DNA of 64,000 bases from Symsagittifera roscoffensis (taxonomy: Eukaryota; Xenacoelomorpha; Acoela; Convolutidae), in assembly GCF_963678635.1 (NCBI RefSeq), contig NC_087064.1, positions 42,852,411 to 42,916,410 on the forward strand, in the 5' to 3' direction. Of the stretch, positions 1-12,204 are shown piece by piece (the first letter of the stretch is position 1; every line of letters begins with the position of its first letter). A model generated the notes under the pieces. It did no database searches. It was not told the origin of the DNA and was given only the letters and a program-made list of their open reading frames with translations. Made by a program: the position numbers and the translations under genes.

Positions 1-2965
1 ATAAAGGGCCAGTAACGCAGCTCCTCTCCTTGAATGCTTCCGAAGACATGGTTCGTGTACCAGCTACTTTATGATGCCCTTTATCTTTGGTATTTGACTC
101 TAGAATCTCCCCGGTGCGGTTGCCAACAAAAATTTTATTACCTCTGGGAGAGCATCGTCCCCTATCTGACCCATGATTCGCCAAAGGTCACTAAATAGCA
201 GATGAGTGCGCACGGTAAATGACATCGGACCAAAAACTGAGAGTACAGAACTCAGGACAGTACACTGGATTATTGCTTTTTCTAGTGGTTAATTATCACC
301 TCAACTGACTACAGCGCTAAAATTTCCATAATCCATTTTAGACTGAGGAGATGCAATGACTGGTGTGTATCCAACAAAATAAAATATTCACCAAAATTTT
401 GCACTCAAATATTTCCGGTTTTAGCGCTTCCTATCAGAACGTCATTGTGGAAAAAGTATGCAAATTAAAACAACCTGGTTCAGTAGTGAGAATAAAACTT
501 TGCTTAAGTTCAATGCATCTTCACTGTTTTTGAAATAGTTCGGTAATCATACAGGTAGAACTTGTGGACGACAGCTGAATCATTTGTCTTGAAGATCAGT
601 GCAGTTTTTTGTAATGAAAAGTTCGAACATGTAGTCGAATCAGCAGCGTCAAAAATGTGATGCGTGTTTTGTTAAGGGACTACAATTGAGTTCTCCCGCC
701 ACGCACATAAAAAGGAGAGAGGGTTGATCTCGCTCGAGGATTCAAATCTGCAAGAACGTTCTTTCAGTATCGGCTGAAACGTCAGTGTAAGAGTACAAAA
801 TTAGGATTTTACAGATAACCCGAATGAAGTAAGGGAATTCTCGGGTAAATCCGGGTTAACTTTGATGCTTCACTGAGGACACGGCACATCACCGGATGAT
901 GCGTGAACTACCATTCACAGTGTGCTCGTGCAGTGAGATCATGTGGGCGCAAAACTTCACAGTTCCGTTCTCCTTGCCATCTCTAACAGTTTTTGTTCAA
1001 TTTGTTTTTGTGGAGCGACGGATTTTTTTTTCAATTTTTCTAACGATTCGAAAAGTGCCAATGAAAAAAATATTTGGCAAGCTCTTTTCAGTTTCACTGC
1101 TAAGCATTTTCTTGATTCATCTTTCACCATTGTGAATTTTTTTTTCCATTGTTGATGAAGCTTTTTTGTCAGCGGTGGAAACCGTGTCTTCCTTTTGGGT
1201 AAGCTCTATACGACTCCAACTCATACCATGTTCTAGTTTGAGTAATTCGAGAAGTATTTTCAACAATACATTAAAGTACGATCAAATTGTGCCACTTGAC
1301 GGAGGCAAGGCACCACTAACGACCCAAGTACGGCGGGTGTTGGATGCCTGCGCTTTACAAGAGCGGCCGATACCCAAGAGTGCATAAAAGCGGTATGAAT
1401 TTGAATTAGACAAAACGGCAAGTGATGCGGTTGGCTAAAGACCTTTAGTTGTTTCGTTAGCAAGGATGGTCACGTTAGCAAGAATGATTCCAACTCTTGA
1501 TGGCGAATCATCTTTAATTTTCTCGTCTGACGAGAAATTTTTATCTGTTCCATGAATAAGCACATTGTGAGTGCTTTCGCAGTCTAGTTTTGAGCATTTT
1601 CTGGCTTTGGGCAATATCAAAAACTAAGGTTGGTTGCTTGTAAACAAGCAATCCAAAGATTTTACACGGCAGCATACTAGACTTGTTGTGTGACAGTTTT
1701 TACTTTTTATCCGGTAAAATGCCAGGGAGCCTGTTGTTTTTTGCACAAAGAGTAGAGAGGGAGTTTGAACATATCTTTAATCGTGCTAATTACTTTAGTA
1801 ATGTTTGCAAATAAAGTAGCAGCTACTTTCGACTTGACGTAATTTCGTCGATTTTACTTTTAGGTTTACGACCTTAATCTCTCATGATCTCCCGCCTTTT
1901 CCTTGAGACACTTATTGAGTTTGAACCAAGTTGCTTCGTGCCAGTGATTCCTAACAGTGTGCATTAACCACGCCTTCCTGATGATTGGGGTATAGTTGCT
2001 GAGCGCTTGAATCATGAGATTTACACTTTTCAGGTGATTATTGAAACACAACGTATTTAAACAGCGACGGCTCCTGAGATTAACGAGGAAAAACTTACTA
2101 AACTTTCTGAATTGTGGGTTTTTATGGTTGAAAATTAAATATTCTATCCAGATGAGCTCCTACTACAGCATGAAGCAGGCCAAACTTGCTTTGAAAGGTT
2201 GCTCGAGCAAACCTAAATAAAACACGACAAATGCTACTCGGCTATTGTAGCACTGGCTTTATCCACAACAACCGCTCTCAAGTATATCAGTTTTCCATCA
2301 TCATTGAGCATGGCTGAGTCAACTGTCCATTTGAACTGGACAACTTTTTAGTGCCAGTTATGTTCGTTAACTTGAAACAGCGTGAGATCCCATGTAGGAA
2401 GAATATCCTTGCAGCTGTGCATAGATATTTCTTTTATTTTTCTTGCCAATAGAGGACGCTCAAATGACAGGCCTTAGTCAAGTCTGGTTTAGGTGCTTGA
2501 TAAGCGTTTACATGACTCGGTCTGAGCGTTCCGCCATATTTATAGGGAAACGTTGTGTTGGGTGGAGTAATAAGAGTCGCGACGAATTTTTTTTTTTAGG
2601 TGCAACAAAGTGTTTCTGAGCTGTCATCAGTGGAGCAGTAACTGCTCCCCTCTCTAAATGGCTATAGGAATTTTAATACACCCGATATATAATGCAGGAA
2701 TGAATGGTGCAAAACTATGAGCCAGGTTGACAGATATTTTTGGTGCAGAGTAACTACCCGGAATAACTTGCATGACTGTGCTTGGATTTCGAGGCCCTAA
2801 AACGAGCGGTTCTCCAAAACACATTTTTGAATCACTGGACTCCGCCTGACAATATTTCACTTATATCAGAAAACCCGTTGCTATAAAAGAGGTTGTCGCA
2901 ATATGATTTATTTCTGGTTTTATGAGGATAACTTTCTGTTTTTTGCTGGAAACTGCAGGAAGATC
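1..2965. other. Gene-poor stretch, no supported gene
   Basis: I see no gene, RNA gene or clear repeat here. One minus-strand frame at about 1060-1210 is rich in Lys, Glu and Ser but contains a stop. It resembles the charged fragments at 2966-3908 and could be a lost exon of the same decayed gene. The short open frames elsewhere look random for AT-rich DNA. Confidence 0.5.
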
Positions 2966-3908
2966 CGATTAATTTTCAACAATAGCATCAGCCCCATTTT
3001 GTGTTCTTTTATCGTTGATGTCCAGATGCGGACTGACATGAGTTAAAATATTCTTGTCCATTTTCCCTTTCATGTCCGACAGCAGCTCATCCTCCAACTG
3101 AAAGCTTTCATTTCATTTTCTGTCAATTTTTTAAATGTTCTTATGCGTATCCTTCTAACCTCGGACTATTTTGCTAATTTTAAACAGTGAATCTTCTTTC
3201 TGTTCTGCTGTTTCTTCAATTTTGTCAAATTTTTGGTCCGCCTCTTTATCTCCTTGCTTTTTCTTTATAATCAGCGAATCTCTTTTTTTTTCGAGGTTTT
3301 CAATGGGGCGACTACCTTTAAATAAGCGACTACCTTTAAACTACTTTAATTTTTTTTTAATCGATTTATCTGCTTTGGCAACACAAAATGGCTATTGGAT
3401 ACAAGTAACCCGGGTTTTCTCAGTGGTTTTAGACTTGGAAGTGGATTTCTAGAGGCGTTATCTGCCTTTTGCTTCTCGTCTGTGACCTCGACGCTTCCTT
3501 TGTCAGATGTCGCTTTCTGCAAGCATTTTCAATAGTCTGTGGAGCTTATAAAGCCATATATTTTGTGCAGCTATTATTTTATCAGTGTTTTCAGTGTTAC
3601 CAGCCACACTAATCAGATTTTCTTTAATCATAACCGCTTCCTTTTTGAAGTACTCGAAAGTTGCAATATAGCTCGGAACGACTTTCTACGTACTCTAAAA
3701 TATTGTCGTGACACTAATAATGCTCAGTTTGGAGCTTAGAGCATTTCTCAAACAATTTCGCTGTCCTTTTTTTGAATTTTTTCATTTGTTGGGAACGACT
3801 CTGGCTTTTTACGTACTCTATTTCATGATAATAGAAAAGTTCAGGTTGTAGCTTAGCTTGTTTCTCAAACAACTTCACTATCTTTTTTTGAGTTGTTTCA
3901 TCGATGTA
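2966..3908 (-). pseudogene. Decayed coiled-coil / charged-repeat coding fragments
   Basis: Several minus-strand frames read as protein but are out of frame with each other. The segment 3714-3908 gives about 65 codons with two imperfect copies of a 36-residue unit, each containing a KLFEK block and an E-Y-V-K/E-S block; a TAG interrupts the second copy, whose pattern continues past the stop. At 3503-3687 another frame reads about 60 residues including FEYFKKEAVMIKEN. At about 3168-3310 a Lys/Glu-rich helix-like stretch (EETAEQKEDSLFK) ends near a possible donor, and 2966-3108 reads LEDELLSDMKGKMDKN to a stop. These could be exons of one coiled-coil gene or a pseudogene; the internal stop favours decay. 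I do not recognise the family. The left edge of the 1.70-kb tandem duplication cuts through the first repeat unit. Confidence 0.3.
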
Positions 3909-4161
3909 TCAAATGATTGACTTTAAACAAGAACAATTGATAAATTGAAAGCGAAGCTCAAAAATGAGTAATATATCTCTAAATCAACATTAAAACAACA
4001 GTTACTTGCACGGCGTACTTTGAAGTCCCTTAAAGCTGATAGCTTTTTTCGAAAGGCTCTTCGAGTTTTTGGCAATAAAAGTTTACGTTTTGTGCAACTT
4101 TTCAGGGTTCCAAGGTTAGAAATGTAGCTTCTAAGCAATGATGAAGGGGAGCAGTGATGTA

Positions 4162-4400
4162 GGGGAGCAGTGATGAAGTGGTTATGTCTCCGCCTCTCAA
4201 TCGAAAGGTCGGATGTTCGAGGCCCACCATGATCCGTGCTCGTTGCTTGAGGGTGAAGCAACATTACCCAGCCCAGATAAATAACCAAAAAAAATTGCAT
4301 GTAGTTCTTAAGCAGGGTACAACAGCGGTTCGCCGTGATGAGCTGTACAGCTCGTATGTTGGTCCTATCCTTCGTAGATAAATGATCTTAAGCCCAAAAA
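4162..4400 (+). mobile_element. tRNA-derived SINE, copy in first tandem unit
   Basis: The head looks like a tRNA gene with an internal Pol III promoter: an A-box-like TGATGAAGTGG near 4171 and a B-box-like GTTCGAGGCCC near 4215, at tRNA-like spacing. A body of about 170 bp follows, ending near the text GGGAGCCGG. No intact tRNA cloverleaf forms, so this is a SINE or tRNA pseudogene. The 3' limit is approximate because no target-site duplication was found. Confidence 0.55.
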
Positions 4401-5864
4401 GGGAGCCGGTGGAACTTTTTAAATTTGTCATAAATATTTGATTCTTAAATTTGCCCTTGGAAATGAAGTCTTTGACTACGTTTGCATCCACAGTTTACAG
4501 AAACAATAATTTTTTTCTTATATCTAAAAAACAAATTACTGATTTGCTCAGTACTCACCTTCCGATTATTAATGTTGCCTTGCTTACTTATACAGTTGTT
4601 GATGTGACAAATAGAGATGCTAGCTGTTTTCTATAATTTTTTTTGGGTCGCTACATTTAAATTGAAACTCAATCAGGGCTTTGTGAAACAAGTCTCTTTA
4701 ATGAGCTGTTGCGACAGATATGGAGGTTTTGATGATCTCTTGCGATGGTGCTTCTTCTACGGAGATCTGACATGTTGCAACAAAGGTGTCAAATTTGTAG
4801 GAACAATTCTGTCTTGCTACGTTCTCTCAGATAACTTCATAAAAATAACAAAGCTCATTCTCAAGCTTACCAATAAACTTAAACAACTTCTATGTTTGAA
4901 AAGTATTTCTTCTATGGTGTTGACTATTGTTTTTTTTTTCATCAAGGATATTCATTAAAGTTGAAACACAGGCCGAAAATAATTAGTTTTGGAAGTTAAA
5001 TAATAAAAAAAACATTAAGACACAGTGGTTTAAAAGAAGAAATAGCTTTGCATTTCAAAGCCTCTTAAAGCTACTAACCTTTTCCTTATGGCTATCAGGG
5101 TTTTCGAAGATAATTAGTTAAGTTTCTGACAGTCTTAGCAATGGACGAAAGATTAGCTCAAGGGATGATTTAGGTCCTTATTCTTACTAATTATTTTTTG
5201 ATTCTTCGAGTTGCGCTTGGAAATAAATCTTTGACTACGTTCGAATTGAGGATACTTCTTGTGATTATATTTTCTCTTTGTTTCCAGTTCCGTTGCCTGT
5301 ATACACTATATAAAAGCAGCAATGTGGGTAAAAAACTAATATTTTACCCAGTACTCAACTTACTTTTGTTCAGTACCGGTTATTATTGCTGCTTAAATAG
5401 TTGTTGATGACGTCGTGTCAAATGAAAAGATCAATACGATGTGACAGATAGTGATGCAGGCGGTATCATATAGTTTCTTGTGGGTCGCTCTATTAAAATT
5501 GAAACCCAATCTGTGTTTTTTGAAACAGGACTCTGTAACGACATTTTCCAATGGAGTGGTAAGTTTCTCAAACAACTTCACTATCTTTTTTTGAGTTGTT
5601 TCATCGATGTATCAAATGATTGACTTTAAACAAGAACAATTGATAAATTGAAAGCGAAGCTCAAAAATGAGTAATATATCTCTAAATCAACATTAAAACA
5701 ACAGTTACTTGCACGGCGTACTTTGAAGTCCCTTAAAGCTGATAGCTTTTTTCGAAAGGCTCTTCGAGTTTTTGGCAATAAAAGTTTACGTTTTGTGCAA
5801 CTTTTCAGGGTTCCAAGGTTAGAAATGTAGCTTCTAAGCAATGATGAAGGGGAGCAGTGATGTA

Positions 5865-6103
5865 GGGGAGCAGTGATGAAGTGGTTATGTCTCCGCCTCT
5901 CAATCGAAAGGTCGGATGTTCGAGGCCCACCATGATCCGTGCTCGTTGCTTGAGGGTGAAGCAACATTACCCAGCCCAGAAAAATAACCAAAAAAAATTG
6001 CATGTAGTTCTTAAGCAGGGTACAACAGCGGTTCGCCGTGATGAGCTGTACAGCTCGTATGTTGGTCCTATCCTTCGTAGATAAATGATCTTAAGCCCAA
6101 AAA
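5865..6103 (+). mobile_element. tRNA-derived SINE, copy in second tandem unit
   Basis: This is the same SINE as at 4162-4400, carried along by the tandem duplication at an offset of 1703 bp. The A and B box-like strings are unchanged. It is one insertion that was later duplicated, not two independent insertions. Confidence 0.55.
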
Positions 6104-7280
6104 GGGAGCCGGTGGAACTTTTTAAATTTGTCATAAATATTTGATTCTTAAATTTGCCCTTGGAAATGAAGTCTTTGACTACGTTTGCATCCACAGTTTA
6201 CAGAAACAATAATTTTTTTCTTATATCTAAAAAACAAATTACTGATTTGCTCAGTACTCACCTTCCGATTATTAATGTTGCCTTGCTTACTTATACAGTT
6301 GTTGATGTGACAAATAGAGATGCTAGCTGTTTTCTATAATTTTTTTGGGTCGCTACATTCAAATTGAAACTCAATCAGGGCTTTGTGAAACAAGTCTCTT
6401 TAATGAGCTGTTGCGACAGATATGGAGGTTTTGATGATCTCTTGCGATGGTGCTTCTTCTACGGAGATCTGACATGTTGCCACAAAGGTGTCAAAATTCT
6501 AGGAACAATTCTGTCTTGCTACGTTCTCTCAGATAACTTCATAAAAATAACAAAGCTCATTCTCAAGCTTACCAATAAACTTAAACAACTTCTATGTTTG
6601 AAAAGTATTTCTTCTATGGTGTTGACTATTGTTTTTTTTCATCAAGGATATTCATTAAAGTTGAAACACAGGCCGAAAATAATTAGTTTTGGAAGTTAAA
6701 TAATAAAAAAAACATTAAGACACAGTGGTTTAAAAGAAGAAATAGCTTTGCATTTCAAAGCCTCTTAAAGCTACTAACCTTTTCCTTATGGCTATCAGGG
6801 TTTTCGAAGATAATTAGTTAAGTTTCTGACAGTCTTAGCAATGGACGAAAGATTAGCTCAAGGGATGATTTAGGTCCTTATTCTTACTAATTATTTTTTG
6901 ATTCTTCGAGTTGCGCTTGGAAATAAATCTTTGACTACGTTCGAATTGAGGATACTTCTTGTGATTATATTTTCTCTTGGTTTCCAGTTCCGTTGCCTGT
7001 ATACACTATCTAAAAGCAGCAATGTGGGTAAAAAAACTAATATTTTACCCAGTACTCAACTTACTTTTGTTCAGTACCGGTTATTATTGCTGCTTAAATA
7101 GTTGTTGATGACGTCGTGTCAAATGAAAAGATCAATACGATGTGACAGATAGTGATGCAGGCGGTATCATATAGTTTCTTGTGGGTCGCTCTATTAAAAT
7201 TGAAACCCAATCTGTGTTTTTTGAAACAGGACTCTGTAACGACATTTTCCAATGGAGTGGTAAGTTTGCGAAGCGATTGA

Positions 7281-7540
7281 TGTTGTGGTACTGTGTAGTA
7301 CTGTTGCCACAGTAACCTTGGAGAAATATTATTATTAATAATCTGTTATGTATTGTTTTACTTATTCAAGTCCAATCTAGCAGGCCTAATGCAACAGTCA
7401 TTTGGACGGTTGCGAACTAAGTTGAAAGAGTGATCAACAAGATCTCTGAAACAAAAACATCATTGACCAGAGCTTAAATTAAAGATATAAACTCTTCTGT
7501 TTTCATTAACTAACTAAGAACGAAGTATCGGATTATCACA
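7281..7540 (+). repeat. Candidate 5' LTR of truncated Ty3/gypsy copy A
   Basis: The segment starts TGTTGTGG and ends ATTATCACA immediately before TGGCGCAGTC, which matches the LTR-end/primer-binding-site arrangement of the full element at 28545-35888. The length (about 260 bp) is close to the 280-bp LTR there, but the sequence is not clearly alike, so this would be a related subfamily. The left end is a guess from the TG start. No partner LTR is visible in the window. Confidence 0.5.
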
Positions 7541-8115
7541 TGGCGCAGTCAGCAGGATTTATGTCCCAAGATAATAGAACGGATATGGGAATTCCTGTAT
7601 TCTGGACAACAGCGAATTCGGATCCTCCTTGGAATTTCAAGATATGGTTAGATCAATTCCTATTGGCAGTTACAGTTAAGGAGAGCGTGAATCCTGAATT
7701 ATTGTTAGAAGAACCGAGAGAAACTTTGTTTGAGCCGTTACCACGGCCGGAGACACCACGAGAACAAGAAAATGCGCAAGCCATTGCAGAAAGAGAGGCC
7801 AGAGACAAATTGGCGCGGGACAAAATTCTTTTGGAAAATGAAGAAAGAAGAGCTAGAGGACCAAAGGTCGGTCACAAGGCATATTATAATGAGGTACAGA
7901 AAAGAGTGGCCTCTAGATTATTCTTAGCGTTGGGAACAGAAGGAAAAAAGAAATTTGTGCAAAAGAATCCGCATACGGAATTTTCAAAGTTAGAATTTCG
8001 GGAAATGGTTGCCTTAGCAAAAGTTACATTTGATAAAACACAGAGTGTTACGATTGAACGTTATAAACTGAGAACTAGTTTCCAGTCTGAACACCGTTTG
8101 TTCGATGATAATTGA
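7540..8115 (+). pseudogene. gag: Ty3/gypsy gag fragment, copy A
   Basis: The 191-codon frame starts at ATG 7540 and resembles the gag of the full element at 28824. It shares the MAQ-x-A start, a Trp-rich PVFW block, the FLLAVT/FNLAIT region, the acidic linker ending EERRA(R/K)GP, and a RVxSRLFxxLGxEGxKxF block. It ends at a TGA where the related copy continues with nucleocapsid, protease and RT, so only the matrix/capsid-like N-terminal part remains. No pol follows; downstream sequence is unrelated or too decayed to align. The A of the start codon is the last base of the LTR and the next bases are the primer-binding site, so leader and coding sequence overlap. Gag packages element RNA into virus-like particles; this fragment should be non-functional alone. 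Confidence 0.7.
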
Positions 8116-8805
8116 AGGAATGTATACTCTTTGATAAATTCTCTGTTTTTCACTAATGGGAAAGGAGATTGAGTAGGTCGGTTGAATTCCAACAATACAC
8201 AAAGAAGAAACTTGAGGATGAGAAAATGTAAGTCAATTTGCCTAATAGTTCATTGCCATGCCATTCACTATAAGGTTGGTTTCAATTCAAAGTAAAGTTT
8301 TGCAAAGATATAAGAAAAATTTCAAAAGTTTTCGGCATTTTTATCGAATTCTATAGAAATTTTTTGAGAAAAAACTTTGTTGAGCGGTTTTGAGTCATAA
8401 GCAAAACTAAAAACTAGTTTAGTATTTGTTATTTGTTGTATCTGTCACTTTTTCGCGGATCAAGATACTGAAAAATTTTATCCAAAAAAATTGGCTTGGA
8501 GAAGTAACAACTAATTGTTTGTCTAGGGAAAGATTGTTTTGGTTTTCAAATCAAAAGAACTACCCGTAAATTTTGACTAAGGAGAAAAATGACCGGTTTG
8601 TAGCTTGCTTCAAAATGTCTCATTTATAAAAAATGATATATAATTTTCAGGCACGACCTTAATCGGGTTTAAAAAGTAAGAACATTCTTACAGTTTTTTA
8701 AAGTTGGCTACACCGGTGATGAGTTTTTGAGCTAGAATTACTCAATGACAGGACCGCTGAGATCTTGACAGCTGTTGACTGCAGTTTGATCTGGAACTTC
8801 AACTC
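8116..8805. other. No gene seen
   Basis: The first 60 bases may be decayed gag continuing from the frame above. The remainder is AT-rich with no coding, RNA or repeat signal that I can support. Confidence 0.5.
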
Positions 8806-8985
8806 ACAATACCTGAAAAGGCCTTTTTTCTTGCCTTCTTCACAGTACTTGAACAGGCCTCTGCTGTGGCCGTCTGCTCCACGATTCCTGAATAGGCCCT
8901 TGTTGTTGCCCGCTAGCTCACGATTCGTGAAAATACCTCCGTTTTTTTCCTCTATTTCACGATATCTGAAAGGCCTCCGTTGCTG
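8806..8985. repeat. 39-bp imperfect minisatellite, about 5 units
   Basis: Units of 39 bp begin ACGATTCCTGAA-like and contain a GGCC(T/C) core followed by a T/C-rich half. About four and a half units are recognisable. Because 39 is a multiple of three, the minus strand stays open and would give a 13-residue repeat (LFRNR/LFKYC type). I take the open frame as a by-product of the repeat. Confidence 0.7.
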
Positions 8986-9978
8986 TGTTTTTCGTAAAAC
9001 AGGTGAATAACAGGTCACAGTTAATGTCTTCTGTTCACTAGAGATGCGTGAAAGTAGGCGTTGTTGTTATGACGAGTTCTGTAAATTCGAGGCGCCGAGG
9101 AGAGACAAGTTTTTTTGTCCGAAAAACCGTAATTTTTTTTGACCAAACGAGATTGGTCACGGACGACAGTAGTTTGACAAAACTGATCGGCTGTCCTTTT
9201 TCTAAAAACTACTTCTATAGACGGAAATGGACTAAGATCAATTTTAGCATGAACAAAAATCTAAAGATTAAGAAAAAAACTAAATTTTTTTCGGACAAAA
9301 TTAGAATTGGGCTAGAATGGATCTTAAATAACAGCTAAAAATTGATCCAAAAATATTTTAAATCGATATAAATCCAACTTTCCAGTATGTGTTTTTAGGG
9401 AGGTTAAACGGATTTAGGTTGTTTTAACTTGGATTTTTTCAATTTCATCAGTTTTTGAGTTTGTTTTTTCGTTTGTTCATTGCCAATAATTTCTATAATC
9501 ATAATAAAATAACATCCATAACTTCTGGTAGCATAATAAAAAGGGCAAAAACTTTTAAAATTTCAACTTTCCTTCCATTTTGGAATGACTTAAGTTGCCA
9601 TCTGATTTCTTTCGACTAATTTCTTGATTTGTTGAATAGGTTTTTCTCAAAATTTTTGAGCTCAACGTCTGATTCGCTTGGATCATTATCTTGATTCATT
9701 CCGTAGGTTTGGTGCTCAAAACTTCTTTACATTTGATGATTTTGTACGATTTAATTGCTTGTTTTTCAGCTCAAAATCTGTTTTTTATTGACGATCTCTT
9801 TGATTTGTTACAAAAACTTTGCTTTTATCGATGTGAAAGAGTTTTTTTAGATTTAAAGTGATCTGATCAGGTGTCCCTTAAAATGAGTAAAAAGAGATTT
9901 TGGCGAGAATTGGATGGATTTTAGTGACTTAGGAAAATCCATCCAAATCGAATTACATCATTTTTTTCAGTCACCTAA
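8986..9978. other. AT-rich stretch, nothing recognised
   Basis: I see no exon-like frame or repeat that I can support. Short homopolymer runs are common. Confidence 0.5.
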
Positions 9979-10062
9979 ATTCCCGCACCGGAGTTCCCGC
10001 ACCGAAGTTCCCGCACCGAAGTTCCCGCACCGAAGTTCCCGCACCAAAATTCCCGCACCGGT
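9979..10062. repeat. 14-bp minisatellite
   Basis: About six units of GTTCCCGCACCGAA occur in tandem, with small changes in the last units. The array abuts the G-run cluster that follows. Confidence 0.88.
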
Positions 10063-10072
10063 GGGGTCTAAA

Positions 10073-10185
10073 CTGGGGGGGGGGGGGGGGGGAGGAAGGG
10101 GTTGTATAAACGGGGGGGGGGGGTTTGTAAAGAGGGAGGAAAGCGGGGGGGGGGGATGTAAACAGGGAGGAAAACGGGAGGGCCC
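10073..10185 (+). repeat. Cluster of long G runs (G-quadruplex-prone)
   Basis: Three G runs of 11 to 18 bases and several GGG/GGAGG groups alternate with GTATAAA/GTTTGTAAA/GATGTAAA linkers, so the G blocks form a loose repeat of about 40 bp. Such runs on one strand can form G-quadruplexes. The exact run lengths may be sequencing approximations. Confidence 0.75.
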
Positions 10186-11299
10186 GTTTTAATAAGACCA
10201 AATTATAAAGATTGAAAACTCGAATCCAACATTTTATGAAGCCTAAAAACCTAATAGGTAGCAAATGCTCTAAACAGGAAATGCGATAACTTTGAAAAAA
10301 AATTGTATAATTCATGACTAACCTCTCGAAAAAATCCATTACAATCGATTATAATTGATTTAAATGGATTATTTTGCCTCAAAAACAAATTTCAAAAATA
10401 ATCGATTAAAATCGATTAAGATTGATTATATTCGGATTTTATTGAATAGAAAAATTTTTTCATTATAATCCATTTTAAATTTATTATAATTGAATATTAT
10501 CGAAATTTATTGAGACAGACCACGAAAATTCAATATAATCGATTATTATCCATAGAACTCCAGTGCGGGTTGGTTAAAAATTTCAAGAAAAATCGATTTG
10601 AATCAATTCAGATTCCATTTCAGTTCGTAAAAGGTACACTTTTATTCAATTTGGATCAAATTTATTCAATTTCAAATCTTTTTAAATGAACTTGAAAGCA
10701 TTTTTGTCAGTGTGGGTAATGTATTCAGTGTGGCTAAATCTCCTTCAATCAAGTTAAAATGTTACGAGGCCAAAATGTGTATTTTGTGAATTGTAAACGG
10801 ATTCCGCAACAAGGACGCTCCTTTTGTTCTTCTTTCGTTCTTTCAGTCTCTTTGATCGTTCCGAAATTGTTTTAGCATGTTTAAAGCCTTGATTCTTGAA
10901 TCCAGGAGCGTACATACAAAAAATTGTGCGCCTATCCAGTGCACAGTTTGGCCTCGTAATGAATTGTTTGGACCTTAGCAATCGTATTTTCGGTTCAAGA
11001 AGCAACTCGTGTCGTAACCCATGAGCAAAACCAAAGACTGCTATAAATCATGTTCATACCATTAACTTTTTCAATCTAAAATTGTATGATAAATAGGCGC
11101 AAGCTAGCCAAAGCAACCGTTGATTGTCCTTGAGATCAGAGCTCTTTTGACGTCAGCTTGAATTAAGGTTGAACCGAGTTAGAGCAAAAACCTTTTGGTT
11201 AAAAACGTTGAAATGGTGCATTAGCCCCACTTTTCATAGTGTAAAGTTCTTAGTTTCTTTTGCTCAAACCATTCGCCAGACTGATCGGAACGCTCTGTA
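10186..11299. other. No gene seen; iterated ATCGATTA-like motifs
   Basis: Between about 10330 and 10560 there are many variants of AATCGATTA, AATTGATTA and AATGGATTA. They suggest a degenerate AT-rich microrepeat. No coding or RNA signal is supported. Confidence 0.45.
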
Positions 11300-12031
11300 C
11301 AGTGCTGATTTAAATTATCCGGACAAAACGAACAAAACTTGAATTTTCAAACGCGTTTTTCTCAAATTGGGTTAACATTAGACAAAAAATGAAGATAACA
11401 AAAGTTGCTTAGAATTTCACCAGAATTAATATGGTGCCATTTTTTCTCCGAAATTCTTAACAAAAACTTTACCCCAAAAATGGGTCAATTTGGCTTTTTT
11501 CAATTAATCAAGAATTACGCTGAAACTACTTTGTTAATTGATACGAAAATTATATCACAGGAAGCCTCTTACGCAGCTCAACAAAGTTTAACAAAGGTTA
11601 AATCTCCAAAAGCCAGTATAAGAGAAAAAATTTTCACTTGATAGTCATTAAATGTGATTTTTACTATATAAAACCCAGAATCTCTGTTAAAAAATAAATT
11701 TTAAACAATTTGCGCAAATTTTTGGAGATTTAACCCTTCTTAAACTTTGTTGAGCTGCGTAAGAGGCTTCCTGTGATATAATTGTCGTATCAATTAACAA
11801 AGTAGTTTCAGCGTAATTCTTGATTAATTGAAAAAAGCCAAATTGACCCATTTTTGGGGTAAAGTTTTTGTTAAGAATTTCGGAGAAAAAATGGCACCAT
11901 ATTAATTCTGGTGAAATTCTAAGCAACTTTTGTTACCTTCATTTTTTGTCTAATGTTAACCCAATTTGAGAAAAATGCGTTTGAAAAATCAAGTTATGTT
12001 CGTTTTGTCCGGATAATTTAAACCAGCACTG
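11300..12031. mobile_element. 732-bp foldback MITE with TA target site (Tc1/mariner type)
   Basis: The element begins CAGTGCTG and ends CAGCACTG with TA on both sides (11298-11299 and 12032-12033), the target-site signature of the Tc1/mariner superfamily. The two halves are inverted repeats of about 315 bp (roughly 11300-11615 and 11715-12031) around a short AT-rich centre. Two near-identical open frames on opposite strands (11405-11641 plus, 11687-11926 minus) are simply the two arms. No transposase is encoded, so it depends on an autonomous partner elsewhere. Related relics lie at about 14890-15260 and 26950-27139. Confidence 0.85.
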
Positions 12032-12204
12032 TATAAAAAATAGGCAATAGAATTCAAGTTCCTGCTTAGTTTTAGTCCAATGAAAAAAGCACGATTGTCT
12101 TATTGAGATTTTCATTACAACCGTGGCACGGTTAAATTGCTTCGGTCAAATTCCGAGTCAAATCGAACGAGAAACTTAATTCTGAGTTTTGCTTAACATG
12201 TTAA

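Larger units (their letters stand above)
3860..7263. repeat. 1.70-kb direct tandem duplication, two copies
   Basis: Copy 1 spans 3860-5562 and copy 2 spans 5563-7263. They are nearly identical; I noticed about ten single-base or homopolymer-length differences, for example T/A near 4276 and poly-T lengths near 4637 and 4930. The junction and both outer edges share the short string GTTT, consistent with unequal exchange or microhomology-mediated duplication. Each copy holds a tRNA-derived SINE. The open frames inside (such as the 125-codon minus-strand frame seen twice) look non-coding. The high identity implies a recent event, unless it is an assembly artefact. Confidence 0.93.

Noticed and set aside
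4617-4958. 113-codon frame repeated at 6364-6699
   Set aside because: The repetition comes from the tandem duplication, and the two copies differ in frame at homopolymers; no domain.
11405-11926. Two almost identical proteins on opposite strands
   Set aside because: They are the two arms of the foldback MITE, not genes.
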